Source: Panacagrimonas perspica (lineage in GTDB: Bacteria > Pseudomonadota > Gammaproteobacteria > Nevskiales > Nevskiaceae). Taken from it: a stretch of 64,000 nucleotides of DNA. The notes beneath the pieces were generated by a model. The model was given only the letters and a program-made list of their open reading frames with translations. It was not told where the DNA came from and searched no databases. The stretch spans positions 496,001 through 560,000 of the forward strand of contig NZ_SOBT01000008.1 in NCBI RefSeq assembly GCF_004364935.1, written 5' to 3'. The stretch's first letter is position 1; each line of letters starts with the position of its first letter. A program made the translations under genes and the position numbers. Below, piece by piece: positions 29,299 to 37,270 of the stretch.

Positions 29299-30195
29299 AT
29301 GAACATGGGCGACATCCAGCGGCTGGCTTACACGGTGGCGCAGACCACCGATGCGGCGAAGTGGAAGCACTTCGGCGAGCAGGTGCTGGGCATGGCCGTG
29401 ACGCTGACGCCGGACGGCGGGGCGCGGATCAAGATGGACCGCCGCGACTTCCGCATCGCGATCGAACAGGGTGCCGAAGACCGCTATCTCGTTTCGGGCT
29501 GGGAGACGGCCGACCACATCGGCTTCGAGTCCACGCTGGCCGCGTTGCGCAAGGCCGGCGTCGAGATCACCGAGGGTTCCGACGAACTCCGCGCCGCACG
29601 CTGCATGGATCGCGTGGTCCGTTTCCGTGACCCCGCCGGCAACGCGCATGAACTCGGCTACGGCTACACCGGGGGACAGCAGAACTTCGTCTCGCCGATC
29701 GGCCACACCGGCTTCAAGACCGGCATCTACGGTGTCGGCCACACGGTGCTGCCGGCGATCCCGTTCGACGCGACCCTGGCGTTCTACAAGGACGTGCTCG
29801 GCTTCGGGCTGTCGGACGTCTTCAACTTCCAGCCGGGTCCCGGTGCGCCCGTCATGCGCATCTACTTCCTGCACGCCGCCTGCGGCCGCCACCACAGCGT
29901 CGCACTGGCCGAGATGCCGATGCCCAGCGGATGCGTGCACATGATGGTGGAGGTCAACTCGATGACCGAGGTGGGCCTCGCGCAGGACCGCGCGACGAAG
30001 CACGGCGTGAAGTTCATGGCCACGCTCGGCGAGCACGAGAACGATCGCATGACCTCGTTCTACATCATGACGCCGGGCAACTTCGCGCTCGAGTACGGTT
30101 TCGGCGGCATCAGCGTGGACCCGAAGACCTGGACGACGACCGAAACCAAACAGGTCTCGATCTGGGGCCACGACTTCTCGGTGGGCTACCGCTGA
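29299..30195 (+). CDS. Type I extradiol ring-cleavage dioxygenase, HsaC/TesB-like
   Basis: A 298-residue vicinal-oxygen-chelate enzyme with two domain pairs, the layout of BphC/HsaC. The Fe(II) ligands expected for the family are His148 (GVGHTVL), His199 (RHHSVAL) and Glu265 (FALEYG), with a candidate base at His192 (YFLH). The C-terminal VSIWGHDFSVG block is nearly that of HsaC. HsaC/TesB opens the catecholic ring A of 3,4-DHSA in steroid degradation. The other ring A/B genes (hsaA, hsaB, hsaD) are not here, so a different catechol substrate remains possible. ATG 29305 is an alternative start. Confidence 0.85.
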   Translation: MNMGDIQRLAYTVAQTTDAAKWKHFGEQVLGMAVTLTPDGGARIKMDRRDFRIAIEQGAEDRYLVSGWETADHIGFESTLAALRKAGVEITEGSDELRAARCMDRVVRFRDPAGNAHELGYGYTGGQQNFVSPIGHTGFKTGIYGVGHTVLPAIPFDATLAFYKDVLGFGLSDVFNFQPGPGAPVMRIYFLHAACGRHHSVALAEMPMPSGCVHMMVEVNSMTEVGLAQDRATKHGVKFMATLGEHENDRMTSFYIMTPGNFALEYGFGGISVDPKTWTTTETKQVSIWGHDFSVGYR

Positions 30196-31076
30196 TGAGC
30201 CTGAACAAGGAACTGACGGCCACGCAGGCCGTCGCGCAGATCCGCGACGGCATGACGATCGGCGTCGGCGGCTGGGGCCCGCGGCGCAAGCCGATGGCGC
30301 TCGTGCGCGAACTGCTGCGCACCGATGTGAAGGACCTGACCGTGGTGGCCTACGGCGGTCCCGAGGTCGGCATGCTGTGCGCGGCCGGCAAGGTGCGGAA
30401 GCTCGTGTACGGCTTCGTCACGATGGATGCGATTCCGCTGGAGCCGCACTTTCGCAAGGCGCGCGAGAGCGGCGCGATCGAGATCCTGGAACTCGACGAG
30501 GGCATGTTCGAGTGGGGCCTGCGCGCCGCCGGCATGCGCATGAGTTTCCTGCCGACGCGTTGCGGCCTGGGCACCGACGTGCTGGCGCGCAACCCCGAGC
30601 TCAAGACCGTCGCTTCGCCGTACGCCGACGGCGAGGTCTACATCGCGATGCCGGCGCTCAAGCTCGACGTGGCGCTGCTGCACGTCAACGAAGCGGACCG
30701 TCTGGGCAATACGCTGATCAAGGCACGTGATCCGCTGTTCGACGACCTGTTCGCGCGCGCGGCCGATCGTTGCTTCGTCAGCACCGAGAAGCTGGTCGAC
30801 CGCTTCCGGCTTTCCGCCGACGAGGCGCGCTTCAACCTGTTCGAGCGCTCCCTCGTGCACGGCGTGGTCCACGCGCCCTGTGGCGCGCACCCCACCTACA
30901 ACGGTCCGGACTACGGCTGGGACATGGAACACCTGAAGCGCTACAACGCGTCGGGCGCGGAAGAAGGCGGCTGGCAGAAGTACGTCGAGGAATTCGTGGC
31001 CGTGACCGAGAGCGAGTACCTGGCGAAGAACGGCGGTGCCGAGCGCATCGCCAAACTCAAGACACCGGTGTTCTGA
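30195..31076 (+). CDS. ipdA: IpdA, alpha subunit of the steroid ring-opening hydrolase
   Basis: A 293-residue protein of the CoA-transferase I superfamily, similar to IpdA. Characteristic blocks are GMTIGVGGWGPRRKPMALVRELLR, YGGPEVGMLCAAGKV and GLGTDVLARNPELKTV. IpdAB is not a true transferase: it hydrolytically opens the last steroid ring, in the ring-D-opened intermediate COCHEA-CoA. Glu residues around ILELDEGMFEW fit the active-site region. The ATG overlaps the stop of the dioxygenase gene (TGATG), so the two are coupled, and ipdB follows after 72 bases. Confidence 0.9.
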   Translation: MSLNKELTATQAVAQIRDGMTIGVGGWGPRRKPMALVRELLRTDVKDLTVVAYGGPEVGMLCAAGKVRKLVYGFVTMDAIPLEPHFRKARESGAIEILELDEGMFEWGLRAAGMRMSFLPTRCGLGTDVLARNPELKTVASPYADGEVYIAMPALKLDVALLHVNEADRLGNTLIKARDPLFDDLFARAADRCFVSTEKLVDRFRLSADEARFNLFERSLVHGVVHAPCGAHPTYNGPDYGWDMEHLKRYNASGAEEGGWQKYVEEFVAVTESEYLAKNGGAERIAKLKTPVF

Positions 31077-31148
31077 GATGACGACGCAAGCCGACGTAGG
31101 GTGCGCCATGCGCACGCGATCCAGATTTCCGCAAGTGGCGAAGCGCGC

Positions 31149-31937
31149 ATGACTGCCACGCTCGCAGAGTTGATGATCGTCGCCGCCTCGGAGTGCTGGC
31201 GCGGTGACGGCGAGGTGCTCGCCTCCGGCATCGGCATCGTGCCGCGGCTGGGAGCGAGCCTCGCCAAGCTCACGCACGCGCCCGAGTTGCTGATGACGGA
31301 TTCCGAGACGATGCTCGTCTCCGAGCCGATCCCGCTCGGACCGCGCGGCGACTACGTACCCAGGTACGAGGGCTACCTGTCGTTCAACCGGGTCTTCGAA
31401 TGCGTCTGGGGCGGCAAGCGCCACGCGATGATCGGACCGACGCAGGTCGACCGTTTCGGCCAGTCCAACCTGTCCGTCGTCGGCGGCACCTATCAGAAGC
31501 CCAAGTCGGCGATCCTCGGCGTGCGCGGCCTGCCGGGCAACCAGATCAACCATGCCAATTCGTTCTTCATCCCGAACCACGGCCCGCGCGTGTTCGTGGC
31601 CGGCGAAGTCGACATGGTCTCGGGCCCCGGCTACAACCCGGCGCGTTTCGCGCCCGGCATGCGCATGGACTTCATCGACCTGCGCCGCATCGTCACCGAC
31701 CTGTGCGTGATGGACTTCGGCGGACCGGAGCACGCGGTGCGCGTGCGCTCGCTGCATCCGGGCGTCACGTTCGAGCAGGTGCAGGCGGCCACCGGCTTCC
31801 CGCTGCTGCAGGCGCCGAACCTCGGCGAGACGCCGCTGCCGACCGACGAGCAGCTGTCGATCATCCGCGGCCTGGATCCGCATGGCCTGCGCGCATCGAC
31901 GGTCAAGAACGATCCGCCGGCACGGAGGGCCTCGTGA
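31149..31937 (+). CDS. ipdB: IpdB, beta subunit of the steroid ring-opening hydrolase
   Basis: A 262-residue partner of IpdA with the family landmarks GPTQVDRFGQSNLS, GVRGLPGNQINHA, DFGGPEHAVRVRSLHPGVT and LPTDEQLSIIRGLDP. The alpha and beta chains form a heterotetramer in the cytosol that opens the final carbocycle of the steroid nucleus. ATG 31149 gives MTATLAELMIVAASE, matching the family start. It lies downstream of ipdA on the same strand and ahead of an enoyl-CoA hydratase gene. Confidence 0.9.
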   Translation: MTATLAELMIVAASECWRGDGEVLASGIGIVPRLGASLAKLTHAPELLMTDSETMLVSEPIPLGPRGDYVPRYEGYLSFNRVFECVWGGKRHAMIGPTQVDRFGQSNLSVVGGTYQKPKSAILGVRGLPGNQINHANSFFIPNHGPRVFVAGEVDMVSGPGYNPARFAPGMRMDFIDLRRIVTDLCVMDFGGPEHAVRVRSLHPGVTFEQVQAATGFPLLQAPNLGETPLPTDEQLSIIRGLDPHGLRASTVKNDPPARRAS

Positions 31938-31998
31938 TCGGTCCTGCGCTCGACCGGTCTGCCGGGTATCGCAGCCGATCTCGGACTGCGGGCGTTTT

Positions 31999-32030
31999 GT
32001 CGGGGCTGACGCCCCTCCTGCATGGGAGGT
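31999..32030. repeat. Half family B REP next to a ribosome site
   Basis: TGTCGGGGCTGACGCCCCTCC matches one arm of the 39518-39578 element. Its CCTCC (32014-32018) is complementary to GGAGG (32025-32029), the ribosome-binding site of the next gene. A REP hairpin GGGGC / GCCCC (32002-32015) competes for the same bases. Confidence 0.75.
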
Positions 32031-32034
32031 TTCG

Positions 32035-32928
32035 ATGAGCGATCTCGTACCTCCCAAGCAGGTCGACATCACGTACGAAACCGAAGAACCGGTGCTGTAT
32101 CGCGTCGAGGACGGCGCGGCCTGGGTCACGATGAACCGGCCGCAGTTCCACAACGCGCAGAACTCGCAGATGACGTACGCGCTCGACGCGGCGTTCCAGC
32201 GCGCGGTCAGCGACGACGCGGTGAAGGTCATCGTGCTCGCGGGCAACGGCAAGCACTTCTCCGCCGGCCACGACATCGGCACGCCCGGTCGCGACCTGCA
32301 CAAGACGTTCGAGCGCAAGCACCTGCTGCCGGATCACACCAACAAGCCGGGCGCCGAACTGCTGTACACGCGCGAGCAGGAGGTCTACCTCGGCATGTGC
32401 CGGCGCTGGCGCGACGTGAGCAAGCCGACCGTGGCGATGGTGCAGGGTGCCTGCATCGCCGGCGGCTTGATGCTCGCCTGGGTGTGCGATCTGATCGTCG
32501 CCAGCGAGGACGCCTTCTTCCAGGACCCGGTGCAGCGCATGGGGATTCCGGGTGTCGAGTATTTCGCGCACGCGTTCGAACTGCCGCCGCGTGTCGCCAA
32601 GGAATTCCTGCTGCTCGGCGAGCGCATGCCGGCGCAGCGCGCGTACAACTTCGGCATGGTCAACCGCATCGTGCCGCGCGATCAGCTCGAGGCCGAGGTC
32701 AAGGGCGTCGTCGCGAATCTCGCGCAGAAGGGTCGCCTCGGAATGTGGCTGACCAAGCAGGCGATCAATCACGTCGAGGAACTGCGCGGCAAGCGCACCG
32801 CGATGGACGCCGTGTTCCACATGCACCACTTCGCGCATGCGCAGAGCGACCTGACCACCGGCAATCCGCTGGGTGGGCAGGACGCGAAGAGCATGGCCGC
32901 GGGCAACAAGAAGCAGGGTGGGGATTGA
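32035..32928 (+). CDS. Enoyl-CoA hydratase/isomerase family protein
   Basis: A 297-residue crotonase-fold protein. The oxyanion-hole segments are GKHFSAGHDIG and GACIAGGLMLAWVCDLIVASEDAFF. It has about 40 residues more than a minimal hydratase, with an insertion after GHDIG (PGRDLHKTFERKHLLPDHTN) and a C-terminal helix. It very likely acts on a steroid-derived acyl-CoA, because it lies between ipdB and ipdC. Hydratase and hydrolase cannot be told apart from sequence alone. ATG 32035 follows GGGAGG, whose access may be limited by a REP hairpin. Confidence 0.85.
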   Translation: MSDLVPPKQVDITYETEEPVLYRVEDGAAWVTMNRPQFHNAQNSQMTYALDAAFQRAVSDDAVKVIVLAGNGKHFSAGHDIGTPGRDLHKTFERKHLLPDHTNKPGAELLYTREQEVYLGMCRRWRDVSKPTVAMVQGACIAGGLMLAWVCDLIVASEDAFFQDPVQRMGIPGVEYFAHAFELPPRVAKEFLLLGERMPAQRAYNFGMVNRIVPRDQLEAEVKGVVANLAQKGRLGMWLTKQAINHVEELRGKRTAMDAVFHMHHFAHAQSDLTTGNPLGGQDAKSMAAGNKKQGGD

Positions 32929-32954
32929 GCGTGGGCGTAGCTTATCCAGAAGCT

Positions 32955-33055
32955 TTCAACGCAGAGGCGCAAAGGACGCTGAGATCGCGTGACGGATCGC
33001 GCGCTGTCCCCCAGCTGTTGCCGTTCTCTGCGGCCTCTGCGCCTCTGCGTTCAAC
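32955..33055. repeat. Family D inverted repeat
   Basis: TTCAACGCAGAGGCGCAAAG (from 32955) is answered by CTCTGCGCCTCTGCGTTCAA-type sequence at 33035-33055 around a ~55-base centre. It fills most of the gap between the hydratase gene and ipdC. Confidence 0.82.
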
Positions 33056-33073
33056 CGCGTTTTCCCCCGCGAC

Positions 33074-34216
33074 ATGAGCACACTGCTCGACACGCCGCTG
33101 ACGCAGCTGCTCGGCTGCCGCTACCCGATCGTGCAGACTGCGATGGGCTGGATCGCCGACGCCAAGCTGACGGCGGCGACGAGCAACGCAGGCGGCTTCG
33201 GCTTCCTCGCTGCGGCCGTGATGTCGACGGCCGAGTTCGATGCGGCGATCGCGAAGCTGCGCGAGCTGACGCCGCACCGCTTCGGCGTGAACTTCCACAT
33301 GTTCCAGCCCAATGCAGCCGAGATCATCGAGCGCGTCATCGCCAATGCCGACCGCGTGCGCGCCGTGTCCTACGGCCGCGGGCCGGATGCGAAGACGATC
33401 AAGCGCCTCAAGGACGCCGGCGTGCTGTGCATGCCCACCGTCGGCGCACTGAAGCACGCGCAGAAGGCCGTCGAACTGGGCGCCGACCTCATCACCGTGC
33501 AGGGCGCCGAGGGCGGTGGGCATACCGGCTCGGTGCCGACGACCCTGCTGCTGCCGCAGGTGCTCGATGCCGTGAAGATCCCGGTGGTCGCTGCCGGCGG
33601 ATTCCACAGTGGTCGCGGCCTCGCGGGCGCACTCGCGTTCGGCGCGGCCGGCATCGCGATGGGCACGCGCTTCCTGATGACGGCGGAGTCGCCGGTGCCG
33701 CGCGAAACGCTCGCGAAATATCTCGCGGTGAAGGAGCCGGCGAACATCCGTGCATCGACCGCGATGGACGGCCTGCCGCAGCGCATGATCGACAACCCCT
33801 ACCTGCTGCGACTCGAAAGCGGCGGCCTGCTGCATCGCCTGCTGGTTGCGCTGTCCAGCGCATGGCAATGGCGCGCACATACCGGCATGACGGTCGGGCA
33901 CATGCTCAGGACGTTCTTCGCCGCGCTGCGCGAAGGCGACTCGGCGATCCAGACGCTGATGTCGGCCAATGCGCCGGTGATCATCCAGCGCGCGATGGTG
34001 CAGGGGCGTCCCGATGAGGGCGTGCTGCCGAGCGGGCAGGTGGCGGCGGTGATCGATTCGCTGCCGGCTGTCGATGCGTTGATCCAGGCGATCGTGCGCG
34101 AAGCGGAGAGGCAGCTCGAAGCCGTAACGCGTCGTAGCCCGGACGAAGTCCGGGATGCGCCCGCTCAGAAAATTGCGAATGCCCCGGACTTCGTCCGGGC
34201 TACGGAGGCATCGTGA
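33074..34216 (+). CDS. ipdC: IpdC-like FMN-dependent steroid CoA dehydrogenase (nitronate monooxygenase fold)
   Basis: A 380-residue FMN TIM-barrel protein of the nitropropane dioxygenase family, the annotation usually given to IpdC. It shows the N-terminal GCRYPIVQTAMGWIADAKL, the central EGGGHTGSVPT and the phosphate-binding AAGGFHSGRGLAGALAFGAAGIAMGTRF. IpdC introduces a ring double bond before EchA20 opens ring D. The last ~28 residues (from RRSPDEVRD) are encoded by a REP palindrome at 34133-34204, so the native enzyme probably ended near residue 352. Its stop overlaps echA20 by four bases (GTGA). Confidence 0.86.
   Translation: MSTLLDTPLTQLLGCRYPIVQTAMGWIADAKLTAATSNAGGFGFLAAAVMSTAEFDAAIAKLRELTPHRFGVNFHMFQPNAAEIIERVIANADRVRAVSYGRGPDAKTIKRLKDAGVLCMPTVGALKHAQKAVELGADLITVQGAEGGGHTGSVPTTLLLPQVLDAVKIPVVAAGGFHSGRGLAGALAFGAAGIAMGTRFLMTAESPVPRETLAKYLAVKEPANIRASTAMDGLPQRMIDNPYLLRLESGGLLHRLLVALSSAWQWRAHTGMTVGHMLRTFFAALREGDSAIQTLMSANAPVIIQRAMVQGRPDEGVLPSGQVAAVIDSLPAVDALIQAIVREAERQLEAVTRRSPDEVRDAPAQKIANAPDFVRATEAS
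34133..34204. repeat. Family A REPIN (CGAAG subtype) inside the ipdC coding region
   Basis: Perfect 22-base arms at 34133-34154 and 34183-34204, GTAGCCCGGACGAAGTCCGG and its complement, with GTAG outermost. It is open in the ipdC frame and encodes the protein tail. Confidence 0.92.
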
Positions 34217-34974
34217 CGCCTTTCAAGACCACGATCACCGACGGCATCGCCGAACTCGTGATCGACCGCCCGCCGGTCAACGCGCTCAACGACGCCGGCT
34301 GGCACGCGCTCGCCGACGAGATTCTGCGCCTGGGCAGCGAGCCCGCGGCGCGCGTGATCGTGATTCGCGCCGAAGGGCGCGGATTCTGCGCCGGCGTCGA
34401 CATCAAGGAACTCGACGCGCATCCCGAGAAGATCATCTCGGTGAACGCCGGCAACTACCGCAGCTTCGAGGCGGTGCATCGCAATCCGCTGCCGGTGATC
34501 GTCGCCGTGCATGGCTTCGTGCTCGGCGGTGGCATCGGACTGGCCGGCGCGGCGGACATCGTCGTCGCCAGCGAGGACGCGACGTTCGGTGTGCCGGAAG
34601 TCGATCGCGGCGCGATGGGCGGCGGCGCGCACCTGCAGCGGCTGTTCCCGGTGCAGAAGGTGCGCATGATGTATTTCACCGGCGATTCGATCACCGCGGC
34701 CGAAGCGCATCGGCTCGGCGCCGTGGAGCGCGTGGTTCCCAAGACTGAGCTGCGCGACGCTGCGCTGGCCATCGCGACCAAGATCGCGGCGAAGAGCACG
34801 GCGATGATCCGGCTCGCCAAGGAATCGCTGAACGGCATCGAGGACGGCAACCTCGAGAACAAGTACCGCTGGGAGCAGGGCTTCACCTTGCAGGCCTATG
34901 CGAGCAAGGACTCCGCCGAGACCCGCCGTGCCTTCGTCGAGAAGCGCGAAGCGAACTTCGAGAAGAAACCATGA
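34213..34974 (+). CDS. echA20: EchA20, ring D-opening CoA hydrolase (crotonase family)
   Basis: A 253-residue crotonase-fold enzyme. IRAEGRGFCAGVDIKEL, GFVLGGGIGLAGAADIVVASEDATFGVPEVDRGAMGG and the C-terminal YRWEQGFTLQ match mycobacterial EchA20 in order and spacing. EchA20 hydrolyses ring D of the bicyclic CoA thioester HIEC-CoA. GTG 34213 overlaps the ipdC stop and the TGA overlaps the next ATG (ATGA), so ipdC, echA20 and the dehydrogenase are coupled. That matches consecutive steps in the pathway. Confidence 0.9.
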   Translation: MTPFKTTITDGIAELVIDRPPVNALNDAGWHALADEILRLGSEPAARVIVIRAEGRGFCAGVDIKELDAHPEKIISVNAGNYRSFEAVHRNPLPVIVAVHGFVLGGGIGLAGAADIVVASEDATFGVPEVDRGAMGGGAHLQRLFPVQKVRMMYFTGDSITAAEAHRLGAVERVVPKTELRDAALAIATKIAAKSTAMIRLAKESLNGIEDGNLENKYRWEQGFTLQAYASKDSAETRRAFVEKREANFEKKP

Positions 34975-36137
34975 GACTGGAATACACGGAACGCCAGAAA
35001 GCGTTTCGCAAGGAAATACGCGACTGGCTCGCGGCCCACGTGCCCAAAGAGCCATTGCGCAGCTTCGACACCGAAGAAGGTTTCGCGCAGCACCGCGCCT
35101 GGGAACGCAAGCTGTCGGGCGCGAGCCTGTCGGCCGTGACGTGGCCGCGCGACCTGGGTGGCCGAGGGCTCGATCTGATCGAGTGGCTGACGTTCGAGGA
35201 AGAGTACTGGCGCGCCAACGCGCCGCTGCGCGTCAACCAGAACGGCATCTTCCTGCTGGCGCCGACGCTGATGGAGCACGGCACCGAGGAGCAGAAGAAG
35301 CGCTTCCTGCCGCGCATGGCGGACGGCAGCGACATCTGGGCGCAGGCCTGGTCGGAGTCGGGCGCCGGTTCCGACATGGCCGCGATCCGCTGCAAGGCGG
35401 TGCGCGACGGCGATCACTACGTGCTGAGCGGCTCGAAGATCTGGTCGACGCGCGCGGTGTGGGCCGACTGGTGCTTCGGCCTGTTCCGCAGCGATCCCGC
35501 GTCGTCGCGACACCACGGCCTGAGCTTCCTGCTGCTGCCGCTGAAGCTGCCGGGCATCACGATCCGGCCGATCAAGCAGCTCAACGGGCTGCCGGGATTC
35601 GCCGAGATCTTCTTCGACGACGTTCGCGTGCCCGCGGACAACCGCATCGGCGAGGAAGGGCAGGGCTGGAACATCGCGATGGCGACGGCCGGCTTCGAAC
35701 GCGGCCTGATGCTGCGTTCGCCCGCCCGTTTCCAGCAGACGGCGAAGCGCTTGGTGGATCTCTACCAGCAGAACCGTGCGACGGCCGACGCCGATCCCGC
35801 CATCCGCGACGCCGTGCTCAAGGCCTGGATGGATGCCGAGGCCTACGCGCTGGCGACCTATGCCACCGCCAGCCGTCTGGCGCGCGGTGGACAGATCGGC
35901 GCCGAGGCGAGCACCAACAAGATCTTCTGGTCGGAACTCGACGTGTCGATGCACGAGGCGGCGATGAGCATTCTCGGCGCGCGCGCCGAACTGATGCCGC
36001 ATGCGCCCGACGCACAAGGCGTCGAGGGCTGGCTCGACGGCTTCCTGTTCTCGCTGGCGGGGCCCATCTACGCGGGCACCAACGAGATCCAGCGGAACAT
36101 CATTGCCGAGCGCATGCTCGGGTTGCCGAGGGCCTGA
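34971..36137 (+). CDS. Acyl-CoA dehydrogenase, large subunit (FadE31/FadE30-like)
   Basis: A 388-residue acyl-CoA dehydrogenase with the full fold. The FAD segment is QAWSESGAGSDMA, the C-terminal motif is IYAGTNEIQRNIIAERMLG. The position holding the MCAD catalytic Glu is Ala (YAG), and Glu243 in AGFERGLM sits where isovaleryl-type and ChsE4-type enzymes keep theirs. It overlaps echA20 by ATGA and is followed after 3 bases by a shorter dehydrogenase gene. The two probably form an alpha2beta2 heterotetramer, as for FadE31-FadE32 acting after ring opening. The exact substrate is inferred. Confidence 0.85.
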   Translation: MRLEYTERQKAFRKEIRDWLAAHVPKEPLRSFDTEEGFAQHRAWERKLSGASLSAVTWPRDLGGRGLDLIEWLTFEEEYWRANAPLRVNQNGIFLLAPTLMEHGTEEQKKRFLPRMADGSDIWAQAWSESGAGSDMAAIRCKAVRDGDHYVLSGSKIWSTRAVWADWCFGLFRSDPASSRHHGLSFLLLPLKLPGITIRPIKQLNGLPGFAEIFFDDVRVPADNRIGEEGQGWNIAMATAGFERGLMLRSPARFQQTAKRLVDLYQQNRATADADPAIRDAVLKAWMDAEAYALATYATASRLARGGQIGAEASTNKIFWSELDVSMHEAAMSILGARAELMPHAPDAQGVEGWLDGFLFSLAGPIYAGTNEIQRNIIAERMLGLPRA

Positions 36138-36140
36138 ACC

Positions 36141-37193
36141 GTGGACTTCACCTTCGACGACCAGCAGCTCGCCTTCCGCGACGCGATCCGCAAATTCCTG
36201 ATGGTCGAGGCCGCGCCCGAGTGGCTGCGCGAGATCTGGGAAACCCGTTCGGGCCGCTCGCTCGATCTGCGCACCAAGCTCGCCGACCAGGGCCTCACCG
36301 CGATCTCGGTTCCCGAGCCGCACGGCGGCATGGGCCTGGGCGATCTGGACTGGGTGCTCGCGCAGCAGGAACTGGGTTACTACGCGATTCCCGATTCGCT
36401 GAACGACACCGCGTACCTCGCGGTGGATCTGCTGAAGCGCCTTCCGGCCGGCCATGCGCTGGCCGCGCAATGGCTGCCCCGCATCGCGCAGGGCACCGCG
36501 CGCATCGCGATCGCGCATCCGGTGAATCCGTTCACGGCGGACGCGGAGAATGCCGACCTGCTGCTGCTCTGGCACGAGGACGAGATCCACGCGCTGAAGC
36601 CGGCGCAGGCGAAGCTGACGCTCAACGAGAGCATCGACATGTCGCGCCGGCTGTATCGCATCGACTGGACGCCCACCGCGAGCAGCCGCGTCTGCGACGC
36701 CTCCGCGGGTCGTGCGATCTGGGAAGACCTGCTGAATCGCGCGGGCCTTGCGCTGGCGGCGCAGCTGGTCGGCCTGGCATCGCGGATGCTGGACCTGGGC
36801 ATCGATCACTCGGTGAACCGCAAGCAGTTCGGCAAGCCGGTGGGTTCGTTCCAGGCCGTGAAGCACCACATGGCCGATGTCGCGGTGAAGATCGAGTTCG
36901 CCCGTCCGGTCGTGTATCGCGCCGCCTACGCGATGCAGAAGGGACAGGCCGATCGCGCCGTGCATGTCTCGCACGCGCGGCTCGCGGCCGGTGAGGCCGC
37001 GCGGCTGGCGGCCCGGCGCAGCATCCAGGTCCACGGCGCCATGGGCTACACCTGGGAAGCCGATCTGCAGATGTTCATGAAAAGGGCCTGGGCGCTGGAG
37101 GCGAACTGGGGCGATCGCAGCTTCCACAAGGCGCGGGTCGCCGCCCATGTCCTGGATCCGGTTGCAGAGCTCGGACCCGCCCATACTTTCTAA
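36141..37193 (+). CDS. Acyl-CoA dehydrogenase, small subunit (FadE32/33-like)
   Basis: A 350-residue acyl-CoA dehydrogenase homolog. The C-terminal helical domain is conserved (NRKQFGKPVGSFQAVKHHMADVAVKIE, QVHGAMGYTWEADLQMF), but the middle domain is shortened and lacks the GSD-type FAD loop of its partner. This asymmetry is typical of heterotetrameric steroid FadEs, in which each partner supplies half of two FAD sites. GTG 36141 lies 3 bases after the partner's stop, so they are coupled. It should work with the 34971-36137 product. Confidence 0.85.
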   Translation: MDFTFDDQQLAFRDAIRKFLMVEAAPEWLREIWETRSGRSLDLRTKLADQGLTAISVPEPHGGMGLGDLDWVLAQQELGYYAIPDSLNDTAYLAVDLLKRLPAGHALAAQWLPRIAQGTARIAIAHPVNPFTADAENADLLLLWHEDEIHALKPAQAKLTLNESIDMSRRLYRIDWTPTASSRVCDASAGRAIWEDLLNRAGLALAAQLVGLASRMLDLGIDHSVNRKQFGKPVGSFQAVKHHMADVAVKIEFARPVVYRAAYAMQKGQADRAVHVSHARLAAGEAARLAARRSIQVHGAMGYTWEADLQMFMKRAWALEANWGDRSFHKARVAAHVLDPVAELGPAHTF

Positions 37194-37270
37194 GGGGAGC
37201 CGGCGGTGCAGCTGCGTCGCCGGCGCGAGATAATCGCGCTCCCCTGAATTCAACCGAACCCGGAGACACC

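Noticed and set aside
27406-30195. Plus-strand frame of about 930 codons
   Set aside because: Only its last ~298 codons (from 29299) are a real gene; the rest is antisense to the flavoprotein gene and passes through a REPIN.
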